This document shows, one piece after another, positions 41,989-49,330 of a stretch of 64,000 nucleotides of DNA. A program made the position numbers and the translations under genes. How positions within the stretch are numbered: position 1 is the stretch's first letter; every line of letters begins with the position of its first letter. The DNA lies in assembly GCA_028712475.1 (NCBI GenBank), contig JAQTQB010000001.1:186001-250000 (forward strand). The letters are read 5' to 3'. The notes beneath the pieces are model-generated. The model did no database searches and was not told where the DNA came from. It worked only from the letters and a program-made list of their open reading frames with translations. The stretch is from Verrucomicrobiales bacterium (GTDB taxonomy: Bacteria > Verrucomicrobiota > Verrucomicrobiia > Limisphaerales > UBA11358).

Positions 41989-43110
41989 ATGTCGAACCTG
42001 CAATTGATCCGTCCGCTCGTCCACAAGCTGCACGCCTATGTCCCCGGCGAACAGCCGAAGATAAAAGGCTTGATCAAGCTCAACACAAACGAGAATCCGT
42101 ATCCGCCGTCGCCACGCGTGCTGGCGGCGGTCAAGGCGGCGGTGGACGGGCGGTTGCGGCTGTATCCGAATCCGACGAGCGAGAAGTTGCGCGAAAAACT
42201 GGCGAAGCTGCACGGCTGCAAGGCGGAGAACATCATCGTCGGCAACGGCTCGGATGAAGTGCTGGCGCTGGCCACGCGGGCGTTCACAGAGCCAGAGCAG
42301 AAAGCAGAAAGCAGAAAGCAGAAAGCGAAGGCAACAGTGCAGTATTTCACGCCGAGCTATTCGCTGTATCCGGTGCTGGCGGACATTCACGGCGCGGCGA
42401 AAAATGCGGTGCCGCTCAAGCCGGATTTCAGTCTGCCCGGCATCTCGGAGTTGAAGCGTGGCAGGCAATGGAACTTCGGCGCGGCTTTGACTTTTATCAC
42501 GACGCCGAATGCGCCGAGCGGGCGCGGTTACAAAACTTCCGAGCTGGAAAAATTGTGTCGCGCGCAGAAGGGCGTGGTCGTGCTGGACGAGGCGTATGTG
42601 GATTTCGCCAGCGAGAACGCGCTGAAGCTGGCGCTGAAATATCCGCACGTCCTCGTCGCACGGACTTTTTCGAAGGCGTATTCGCTGTGCTTCCAGCGCG
42701 TCGGATATTATGTCGGTCACGCGGAACTCATCGCGGCACTGGATAAACTCCGCGACAGCTACAATGTGAACGGCCTCGGCCAGATCGCCGCCGCCGCGAC
42801 GCTGGACGATTTGAAATTCTACCGCGCGAACTTCAAAAAAATCATCGCCACGCGCGAGCGGTTGAGCCGTGAACTTACGAAGCTCGGCTTCCGCGTGCTG
42901 CCGAGCCAGACGAATTTTATCCTGGTGAAACCGCCGTTGTTTCCGGCGAAGGAGTGGCTGCAAAAGTTGCGCGACAAGAAGATTCTCGTTCGCTGGTTCA
43001 GCGCGCCGGAGGTCCGCGATTATCTGCGCATCACCATCGGCACGCCGGCGGAAGCGGCGGCCTTGGTCAAGGTGGTGCGCGGAATTTTGCCGGTTCCATT
43101 TTCAAATTGA
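41989..43110 (+). CDS. hisC: Histidinol-phosphate aminotransferase
   Basis: A fold-type I PLP enzyme acting in histidine synthesis. KLNTNENPYPPSP, VGNGSDEVLALATRAF, TPNAPSG, VVLDEAYVDFA and the PLP lysine in ARTFSKAYSL are present, and the arginine in RITIGTPAE binds substrate. 373 aa. Residues about 103-112 (EQKAESRKQKAKA) are encoded by a four-copy GCAGAAA heptamer inserted between AFTEP and TVQYFTPSYSLYP. In relatives these segments are nearly adjacent. The frame is kept. Confidence 0.95.
   Translation: MSNLQLIRPLVHKLHAYVPGEQPKIKGLIKLNTNENPYPPSPRVLAAVKAAVDGRLRLYPNPTSEKLREKLAKLHGCKAENIIVGNGSDEVLALATRAFTEPEQKAESRKQKAKATVQYFTPSYSLYPVLADIHGAAKNAVPLKPDFSLPGISELKRGRQWNFGAALTFITTPNAPSGRGYKTSELEKLCRAQKGVVVLDEAYVDFASENALKLALKYPHVLVARTFSKAYSLCFQRVGYYVGHAELIAALDKLRDSYNVNGLGQIAAAATLDDLKFYRANFKKIIATRERLSRELTKLGFRVLPSQTNFILVKPPLFPAKEWLQKLRDKKILVRWFSAPEVRDYLRITIGTPAEAAALVKVVRGILPVPFSN
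42297..42324. repeat. Tandem heptamer (GCAGAAA)x4 inside hisC
   Basis: Four perfect GCAGAAA copies (28 bases) are read in frame. As with the trpD array, neither strand carries a stop in any frame. The unit length and copy number equal those in trpD although the sequence differs. Confidence 0.95.
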
Positions 43111-43113
43111 TTT

Positions 43114-43160
43114 CCCCTCACCCCGGCCCTCACCCCGTTTGGGCGGGGCGAGGGAGAGAA
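43114..43160. repeat. CCCTCACCCCGGCC-type hairpin after hisC
   Basis: CCCTCACCCCGGCCCTCACC then CCGTTTGGGCGGGGCGAGGG form a strong C-rich/G-rich hairpin. The same core occurs at 49158-49327, 61338-61380 and 63842-64000. Confidence 0.75.
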
Positions 43161-43247
43161 ACAGTTGGCACGAAACTTTCAGTGAATCAGCCTGATACTG
43201 CAAAACCTTTTCTTTGCAGCGGGCACGATTACTGCTAGTAAAAGCGC

Positions 43248-44057
43248 GTGTATTTGGAGTATTACAGATTAAGCCAGGCACCGTTCGACATTACGCCGAA
43301 CCCGCGCTTCCTTTTTCACAGCACAAAACATCGCGAGGCGTTCAACCACATGCTCTACGGCATCCGTGAGCGGAAGGGGTTCGTGCAGCTCACGGGTGAG
43401 ATCGGCGCGGGCAAGACGACGCTGTGCCGCGCGCTTCTGGAACAGTTGGATTCCAATTTTTCGACAGCGCTGATCTTGAATCCGGTCTTGAACGCGGATG
43501 AATTGATGAAGGCCATCGCGACGGAGTTCGGGCTGAACGTGAAGGGCCGCGACCGGCTGGAGACGGTTTCAGCCATCGGCGAATTTCTGCTCAAGCAGAT
43601 CGAACTGGGCAAGGAAACGGTGCTGATCATTGACGAGGCGCAGGGGCTGACGGAGGAATTGCTCGAACAAGTCCGCCTGCTTTCGAACATCGAGACGGAC
43701 AACCGCAAGCTGCTGCAGATTATTCTGATGGGCCAGCCGGAATTGCGCGAGCGGCTGAACAGCCCGCGTTTGAAGCAATTGCGCCAGCGCATCACGGTGC
43801 GCTTTCATCTCGCGCCGCTCTCGCGCGTCGAGGTCGCCCAATACATCCAGCACCGGCTGCAGGTTTCGGGCGCGAACGGCGTGCCGTTTTTCACGCCGCC
43901 GGCCCACTGGCGGATTTTCAATTACAGCAAGGGCATTCCACGGCTGGTCAACGCGGTTTGCGACAAGGCGCTGCTCGCCAGTTTCGTCGCGCGCAGTGAA
44001 CGCATCACTTTTTCGATGGTGGGCCGCGCCATCCGTGAACTGGAAGGGAATTTTTAA
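43248..44057 (+). CDS. GspA/ExeA-like AAA ATPase
   Basis: Starts at a GTG. The N-terminus (YYRLSQAPFDITPNPRFLF) and the Walker A GEIGAGKTTLCRALL, Walker B TVLIIDEAQGLT and sensor QIILMGQPELRERL define the ExeA/GspA ATPase family. The C-terminal peptidoglycan-binding domain of full-length GspA is absent (269 aa). In Aeromonas, ExeAB places the type II secretin; in other bacteria the same ATPase goes with exopolysaccharide export. It is two bases upstream of the GspB-like gene. Confidence 0.88.
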   Translation: MYLEYYRLSQAPFDITPNPRFLFHSTKHREAFNHMLYGIRERKGFVQLTGEIGAGKTTLCRALLEQLDSNFSTALILNPVLNADELMKAIATEFGLNVKGRDRLETVSAIGEFLLKQIELGKETVLIIDEAQGLTEELLEQVRLLSNIETDNRKLLQIILMGQPELRERLNSPRLKQLRQRITVRFHLAPLSRVEVAQYIQHRLQVSGANGVPFFTPPAHWRIFNYSKGIPRLVNAVCDKALLASFVARSERITFSMVGRAIRELEGNF

Positions 44058-44059
44058 GC

Positions 44060-44671
44060 ATGAGCCTAATCAACGACGCGCTTAAACGCGCCCAAGAAGC
44101 GCAGCGGCCGAACACCTCGTCCAGCGTGTCGTCCCTGCGGACAATCGAGGCGCGGCCTGCGGAGCGCCCCTTCATCAGCCGGATGCTGGCCATCGTGATA
44201 TTTGTGCTGCTCGCCGCCGCGTTTGCTTTTATCGGGCTGGCGATGACCGGGCGCGTGGCGAAAAAAATTGCTGTCGCGCCGCAAAATTCCCCGGCGCATC
44301 CAGTTCAAGCGGTGGCCGCTCCGGTTCCGCCGGTGTCAGCCGCCCCGGTGGTTGTGGTTGCCGCTCCTGTCGCGCCAGTTTCGCCTGCACCTGCACCCGC
44401 TTCTGCCCCGGTTTCGCCTGCACCTGTGCCCGCCGCTGCTCCGGTGGTCGCTGCTCCGGAGGCTGTGCCAGCTCCGCCCCCGCTGGTCTTGCCGGAAACA
44501 TTGCATGTGCAGGGCCTTGCCCACGACGCGGCACGCCCGTGGGCGATTGTCAGCGGCCGGACGGTTTATGTCGGCGATACGGTGAGGGGCGTGCAGGTGC
44601 TGGAAATTACCCGCGACTCGGTCACGTTCGGCAGCCACGGGCAGTCCAACCTCCTTTTTCTCGGCCAGTAA
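44060..44671 (+). CDS. GspB/ExeB-like membrane protein
   Basis: It begins with MSLINDALKRAQEAQRP, the characteristic GspB start, has one membrane segment (MLAIVIFVLLAAAFAFIGLA), then a long P/A/V-rich spacer (about residues 74-145) and a C-terminal globular domain (VSGRTVYVGDTVRGVQVLEI and VTFGSHGQSNLLFL). It partners the upstream ATPase. Confidence 0.82.
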   Translation: MSLINDALKRAQEAQRPNTSSSVSSLRTIEARPAERPFISRMLAIVIFVLLAAAFAFIGLAMTGRVAKKIAVAPQNSPAHPVQAVAAPVPPVSAAPVVVVAAPVAPVSPAPAPASAPVSPAPVPAAAPVVAAPEAVPAPPPLVLPETLHVQGLAHDAARPWAIVSGRTVYVGDTVRGVQVLEITRDSVTFGSHGQSNLLFLGQ

Positions 44672-44690
44672 TTAACGGCTCAAACTTCGC

Positions 44691-45359
44691 GTGCGCTTCC
44701 TCGGAAAAAAACTGGCCAGTTCGCCTGCTGTGACCCGCGTCGCGCCGTTTTTGATTTTTCTCGCGCTGACCGTTTGTCAGGGAGAATTCGGGGCGTCTTC
44801 GGCTTACTGGTTTTATTTCGCCAAAATTTTTGCCGGTGCGTGGCTGGTTTGGGAGATGCGCCCGCTCGTTTCCGAAATGCGCTGGGCGTTCAGTTGGGAG
44901 GCGGTGGTGGTCAGCTTTGTCGTGTTTGCCGTCTGGGTCGGGCTGGATCCGTTTTATCCGCACTTGATGAAAAGCAGCGCGGCGTGGAATCCCCATGAGC
45001 AGTTCGGTGAAAATTCCGCGCTCGCCTGGCTGATGATCGGGACGCGGATTCTGGGTTCAACCTTCATCGTCCCGCCGCTCGAAGAAGTCTTCTACCGCTC
45101 GTTTTTGTATCGCTACATCGCGAACCAGAATTTTCTCTCCACGCCATTGAATAAATTTTTGCCGCTGCCGTTTTTTGCTACGGCGCTCGTCTTTGGCCTT
45201 GCGCACAACGAATGGCTGGCGGGAATTCTTTGCGGCGCGGCATTTCAATGGCTGGTCATCCGCAAAAACCGCCTGGGCGACGCGATGACGGCGCACGCGA
45301 TCACAAATTTTCTGCTGGGCGCGTGGGTCGTGTGGCGCGGCGCGTGGCACTTCTGGTGA
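44691..45359 (+). CDS. CAAX-type membrane protease (exosortase-associated type)
   Basis: A 222-residue polytopic protein with the CPBP signature: PPLEEVFYRSFLYRY (EExxxR), FGLAHNEWLAGILCGA (histidine) and AHAITNFLLG (final histidine/asparagine). The layout resembles the CAAX-prenyl-protease-related family found with exosortase loci. It follows the GspAB-like pair by 19 bases, hinting at a shared envelope-export role. No exosortase gene is in the window. Confidence 0.85.
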   Translation: MRFLGKKLASSPAVTRVAPFLIFLALTVCQGEFGASSAYWFYFAKIFAGAWLVWEMRPLVSEMRWAFSWEAVVVSFVVFAVWVGLDPFYPHLMKSSAAWNPHEQFGENSALAWLMIGTRILGSTFIVPPLEEVFYRSFLYRYIANQNFLSTPLNKFLPLPFFATALVFGLAHNEWLAGILCGAAFQWLVIRKNRLGDAMTAHAITNFLLGAWVVWRGAWHFW

Positions 45360-45390
45360 AGGACTGCGGCTCTGTGAACCGCAGCGCTGA

Positions 45391-46893
45391 TTATTTCATC
45401 TCCAGCTTGATATCGTTGCGTTCGAGCGTGCTGCCTTCTTCGGCGGCAAGATTGGCGAGGGCTTTGTTGTAATCCGCCAACGAGCGGATTTCCTGCGAAC
45501 GCGCAGCCGTGAGGTTGTTCTGTAGTTGCAGCACGGTGAAGGTGGTGCTTTTGCCGACGGCATATTTTTTCTGCTCGGCGTCCAGCGCGGCCTCGGCATA
45601 AATCCGCGCCTGCCGCGTGGCCTCCACGCTTTGGTAGCTCGACTGCGCCTGTTTCACGGCGTTGTCAATCTGAACCATGACGTTCTGCTCAAGCTGTTTC
45701 AACTGCAACAAAAGCTGCTTCAGAGAAACCTTGCCTGCCTTGAGCTGGTTGCGCGGGCCGATGTTGCTCAACGGCATGGAAAGCTGCGCGCCGTAGGTGT
45801 AAAACGGACGGTCGGCCTGGTTGAACTGGTCGAACGTGTCGCCGAACTGCCGGCCCGCGCCGTTGAAACCGTAGGAGCCGATCAGATCCAGCGCCGGGAA
45901 AAGCTGGTTCTTGTAAAATTTCAACTGGATGCCCTGGGCTTCCACGTTCAACCGCGACTGCAACAAATCCGGGCGCTGGGTCATGCCCTTGTTCCAGCTG
46001 TCCTGCAGGTCGAACAACTGCATCGTCGCGGTGAGCGTCGCCGTCGGCTGGATTTCCGTGCCGTGCCACTGGGCATAATCGTCGGTGAGCAGATTCTTCA
46101 GCGCGTTCTCGGCGATGGACAGGGCGTTCTCCGCCGAGATCAGGTTCGCCCGGCTCGTGGCGACCTGGGATTCGTCCTGCTGCACGTCCAGCGGCGACAT
46201 GCTGCCAATCTGCACACGCTGCTTGTCCTGATCGAGCTGCGTCTGCGCGAGGTCGAGCGCCTCCTGCTGCACCTTCACGTTTTCCTGCGCGTAAATCAAC
46301 TCGTAGTAGGCGTTCTCCACGTCGGTGATGCTGGTGATGATCTGTCCGCGCACGCCTTGCTCGGAATATTGCAGCCTGTTTTTGTTGATGCGGATGGTCA
46401 ACCGCGTGCTATCAATCCAAAAATTTTTCAGCAACGGCTGGGTAAGGCTAAGCCCGACCTGGCCCGAAGAGTTTTGAATCGGAAAAAAAATGTTGTTGGT
46501 CACTGGATTTCTGCCGGCGGTGCTCGAAACATTGCCGAACAAATCGTAGGTCATGCCCCACGGCGTCCCGCCGTTGAAGCCGGAACTGTAGGTGTCCGAG
46601 TTGTATTGCGAGCCGGCCACGCGCTGGCCGTTTTGAAACTCCGCGCCGCTGTTGTTGTATTGGTGCTGCCCGGAAAAGTTGAAGGTCGGGTCGTAGCCGC
46701 CGTAGGCGCTGTTCAGGTTGAAGAGCGAAAGCTGGGGGTTGTAGCGCTGGATCTGCACGTCGAGATTGTGCGCCAGCGCCTGCTGGATGCAGTCCGGCAA
46801 CGACATCTCGCGCGCCGCCGGAACCGCGTTCGTCTGGGCAGCGGCAGCCAAGCCCGCCGTGAACAAAAATAAAGCAACGCCGAAATTTTTCAT
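45391..46893 (-). CDS. TolC-family outer-membrane efflux protein
   Basis: A signal peptide (FGVALFLFTAGLAAAAQ) and the duplicated outer-membrane factor fold are present: SLPDCIQQALAHNLDVQIQR in the first repeat and RPDLLQSRLNVEAQGIQLKF in the second, each followed by long helices with alternating A, Q and E. The protein is 500 aa, slightly long for the family. It should serve an efflux or secretion complex. It is convergent with the CAAX protease gene. Confidence 0.9.
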   Translation of the reverse strand: MKNFGVALFLFTAGLAAAAQTNAVPAAREMSLPDCIQQALAHNLDVQIQRYNPQLSLFNLNSAYGGYDPTFNFSGQHQYNNSGAEFQNGQRVAGSQYNSDTYSSGFNGGTPWGMTYDLFGNVSSTAGRNPVTNNIFFPIQNSSGQVGLSLTQPLLKNFWIDSTRLTIRINKNRLQYSEQGVRGQIITSITDVENAYYELIYAQENVKVQQEALDLAQTQLDQDKQRVQIGSMSPLDVQQDESQVATSRANLISAENALSIAENALKNLLTDDYAQWHGTEIQPTATLTATMQLFDLQDSWNKGMTQRPDLLQSRLNVEAQGIQLKFYKNQLFPALDLIGSYGFNGAGRQFGDTFDQFNQADRPFYTYGAQLSMPLSNIGPRNQLKAGKVSLKQLLLQLKQLEQNVMVQIDNAVKQAQSSYQSVEATRQARIYAEAALDAEQKKYAVGKSTTFTVLQLQNNLTAARSQEIRSLADYNKALANLAAEEGSTLERNDIKLEMK

Positions 46894-46994
46894 GATGCAC
46901 CCGTGAAATAAACCCCGCGCTGCGGCTGAACCTGAAGTTCCCGCCGGGCGCGTCCCATTCCAGACGCTCCGGCACGGCCCAAGGTAACCGCCGG

Positions 46995-48317
46995 TCAGGC
47001 CGGCTTCGCTTCCGCCGCCGGCACGTCCGAAATCTTCGCGTTGATTTCAAGGAATGCCAGCACCTTTTCGTGCGCGATCTGGTCGTAAAGTTCATTGATG
47101 CCATTGCGCTTCTGCAAATCCTTGATGAACTTGTCCACCGGAATCTGATACGCCTGCGCCATGGACTGCACGCGCTGCAACACTTCCTCCTGCGAGACCT
47201 TGATGTCTTCCTTCTCCGCGATGCGCTGGATCAGAAACGCCATCTTCACGCGTTCCTTCGCGCTGCTTGCGGCGGCGTTGTAAATCTGATCCTTCTCTTT
47301 TTCGATCAGCTCGCGCCCCACACCGCGCTTGGTGTTTTCCTGAACGATGTTATAGACGACATTCTTCGTCTCGTGTGCGACCGCCGATTCCGGCAGGTCA
47401 AAATTGGACTGCGCCAGCAGCGCGCCGAGAATCTGGCCGCGAATTGCCTTGGTCTGCGAATACTTCAATTCATTTTCCAGATCCACGCGCACGCCCGCGC
47501 GCAGCTTCTCCACATTTTCCGCGCCGAAAGTTTTGGCCAGCGCGTCGTCAATCGCCGGGAGAACCTTTTCCTTCACCTCGACAACCTCGACTTCATAAAC
47601 GGCCTTCTTGCCGGCAAGTTCCTTCGTCACGAAATCAGCGGGGAAATCCACGTTGACCGTGCGCTTGTCGCCCGCCTTCGCGCCCGTGAGCTGCTCGGCG
47701 AAACCGGCGATGAACGTGTTGGGCGCGATGTCCACCCAGAAGTTCTTCTGCTCCGTCAAACCCTTCGCCGTCGGCGCGATCTCGGTGAGCGGCTTGCCGT
47801 CGGAAGTGCCGGTGTAATTCACGACCGCGACATCGCCCATCTTCAATTCGCGTGCGGCGGTCTCAAATTTCGTGTGCTGCTGCGCGAGCAAATTCAGCGC
47901 GCGTTCCACATCCGCGTCAGTGACGGATTTGATCTCGCGTTTGACGGGCAGACCCTTGTATTCGGGCAGTTGAAATTCCGGCGCGGTCTCGATCGTCGCG
48001 GCGAACTGCAGCGACTGGCCGCGGCCGAACTGGATTTCCTCGATGTCAGGATAACCGAGCGCGGCGATTTTTTTCTCCTCGAGCGCCTTGCGATACGCGT
48101 CGCCGATGAGCTTGCGCTTGGCCTCGGCCTGGATGTCGGCGTCGTATTTCTTGGCCACCATGTCGCGCGGCGCCTTGCCGGGCCGGAAGCCGGGCAGCGA
48201 CGCCTGCTTCTGATAGTCCTTCGTGATGGCGTCAAAGGTTTCGTCCACAGCCTTCGCGTCCAATTCCACCCGCAGCAATTTTCTGCACGGCGCCAGATTT
48301 TCGACAGTGATGTTCAC
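46995..48317 (-). CDS. tig: Trigger factor
   Basis: Ribosome-associated chaperone. The ribosome-binding motif is LPGFRPGKAPRDMVAKKYD. A PPIase (FKBP-like) domain lies around residues 150-245 (GDVAVVNYTGTSDGKPLTE) and the long C-terminal helical arms follow. The start is taken as the GTG at 48315-48317, immediately before NITVENLAPCRKLLRV; upstream in-frame codons run into the divergent bioD gene and are rejected. Size 440 aa is normal. Confidence 0.95.
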   Translation of the reverse strand: MNITVENLAPCRKLLRVELDAKAVDETFDAITKDYQKQASLPGFRPGKAPRDMVAKKYDADIQAEAKRKLIGDAYRKALEEKKIAALGYPDIEEIQFGRGQSLQFAATIETAPEFQLPEYKGLPVKREIKSVTDADVERALNLLAQQHTKFETAARELKMGDVAVVNYTGTSDGKPLTEIAPTAKGLTEQKNFWVDIAPNTFIAGFAEQLTGAKAGDKRTVNVDFPADFVTKELAGKKAVYEVEVVEVKEKVLPAIDDALAKTFGAENVEKLRAGVRVDLENELKYSQTKAIRGQILGALLAQSNFDLPESAVAHETKNVVYNIVQENTKRGVGRELIEKEKDQIYNAAASSAKERVKMAFLIQRIAEKEDIKVSQEEVLQRVQSMAQAYQIPVDKFIKDLQKRNGINELYDQIAHEKVLAFLEINAKISDVPAAEAKPA

Positions 48318-48420
48318 AATAAATTCTCGTTTAACGAGCCGTGCAAGGTAGCCGAAGCGCGCCGATTCCGTCAACGGTTTTAGTGGCGGGCCAAAGGTGT
48401 TTCGGCTTTGATGTCGGCGA

Positions 48421-49152
48421 ATGAAGCAAACGCTTTTCATCACCGGCACGGACACCGGCGTCGGCAAAACCGTGCTGACCGCGCTGCTGACGCGCTTCCT
48501 GCGCGAACGCGGCGTCAATGCGGCGGCGCTCAAACCCGTCTGCTCCGGCGGTCGCGCCGACGCCCGCGCGCTGCACGCCGCCATGGACGGCACGCTCACG
48601 CTCGACGAAATCAATCCGTGGCATTTCCGCGCGCCCATCGCGCCCTTGCTCGCCGCGCGCCGGGAAAAGCGGAGCGTGAAACTGTCGCAAGCCCTCGCGC
48701 ACGTCCGCACGATGCAAAGGCGTTTTGACGTTGTGCTGGTGGAAGGCGCGGGCGGCCTGTTGAGTCCATTGGGCGTTTGTAGCGGCGGTCTGCGACCGTC
48801 GCAATCTTCGGCGCTCACAGAGCGCCGCTACAAAGAAAGTTTCGATTCGCGCGATTTGATTACCGCCCTGCGCGCGACGCCCATCATCGTCGCGCCGAAC
48901 AAGCTGGGCGTGGTGAATCAAATCTTGCTGACGCTCGAAGCCCTGCCGCCCGCTGCGGCAAAGCAGGCGCGCGTCGTTTTGATGTCGCCGCCCAAGCCGG
49001 GTGCGGCATCGAAAACCAATCTGAATCTGCTGGCGGAATTTTTGAACGCGAACCGGATTTTTTCATTGCCGTGGCTGGGAAAAAGATTCGACGCGACAGA
49101 GGCTTTGAAAAATCCACGCGTTAAGCGGACGTTGAAAGGCTTGATAGATTAA
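48421..49152 (+). CDS. bioD: Dethiobiotin synthetase
   Basis: Catalyses ATP-dependent ring closure in biotin synthesis. The P-loop is FITGTDTGVGKTVLTALL and KPVCSGG and VLVEGAGGLLSPLG are family motifs. Residues about 119-138 (VCSGGLRPSQSSALTERRYK) come from a TTGTAG-bounded palindromic element. They replace the short loop normally found before SFDSRDLI. The rest aligns well, so the enzyme may still be active. No other bio genes are present. Confidence 0.93.
   Translation: MKQTLFITGTDTGVGKTVLTALLTRFLRERGVNAAALKPVCSGGRADARALHAAMDGTLTLDEINPWHFRAPIAPLLAARREKRSVKLSQALAHVRTMQRRFDVVLVEGAGGLLSPLGVCSGGLRPSQSSALTERRYKESFDSRDLITALRATPIIVAPNKLGVVNQILLTLEALPPAAAKQARVVLMSPPKPGAASKTNLNLLAEFLNANRIFSLPWLGKRFDATEALKNPRVKRTLKGLID
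48777..48833. repeat. TTGTAG-bounded double-hairpin element inside bioD
   Basis: It opens TTGTAGCGGCGGTC, has a GGTC-TGC-GACC hairpin and a GGCGCTC-ACA-GAGCGCC hairpin, and closes CTACAA. The plan is the same as in fabD at 23973-24025. At 57 bases it is a multiple of three. Confidence 0.86.
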
Positions 49153-49157
49153 CGTGT

Positions 49158-49327
49158 CACCTCACCCCGGCCCTCTCCCCCAACTCCGAGTTGGCGGAGA
49201 GGGAGAATCGTTCGCCGTCGCTGGCGAAAACCCGCGACTGGATTTTTCAGACGGTTCTTGAAAACCTGCAAGCGTTCAATCGCTTTTCCCTCTCCCGTCG
49301 GACGGAAGAGGGTCAGGGCGAGGGCGG
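49158..49327. mobile_element. 170-base CTCACCCCGGCC element, copy 1
   Basis: The left end CACCTCACCCCGGCCCTCTC and the right end CAGGGCGAGGGCGG are imperfect inverted repeats. The interior has GGGAGAATCGTTCGCCGTCG and a second CCCTCTCCCG hairpin. It exactly fills the space between the convergent bioD and TPR genes. Copy 2 at 63842-64000 shares ends and the internal GTTCGCCGTC core. Confidence 0.75.
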
Positions 49328-49330
49328 TTT

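Noticed and set aside
45526-46872. 448-codon open frame opposite the TolC-like gene
   Set aside because: Antisense shadow with no recognisable domain; the TolC frame is convincing.
48318-48818. Long N-terminal extension of trigger factor
   Set aside because: It is antisense to bioD and unlike any trigger factor; the GTG at 48317 fits the family start.
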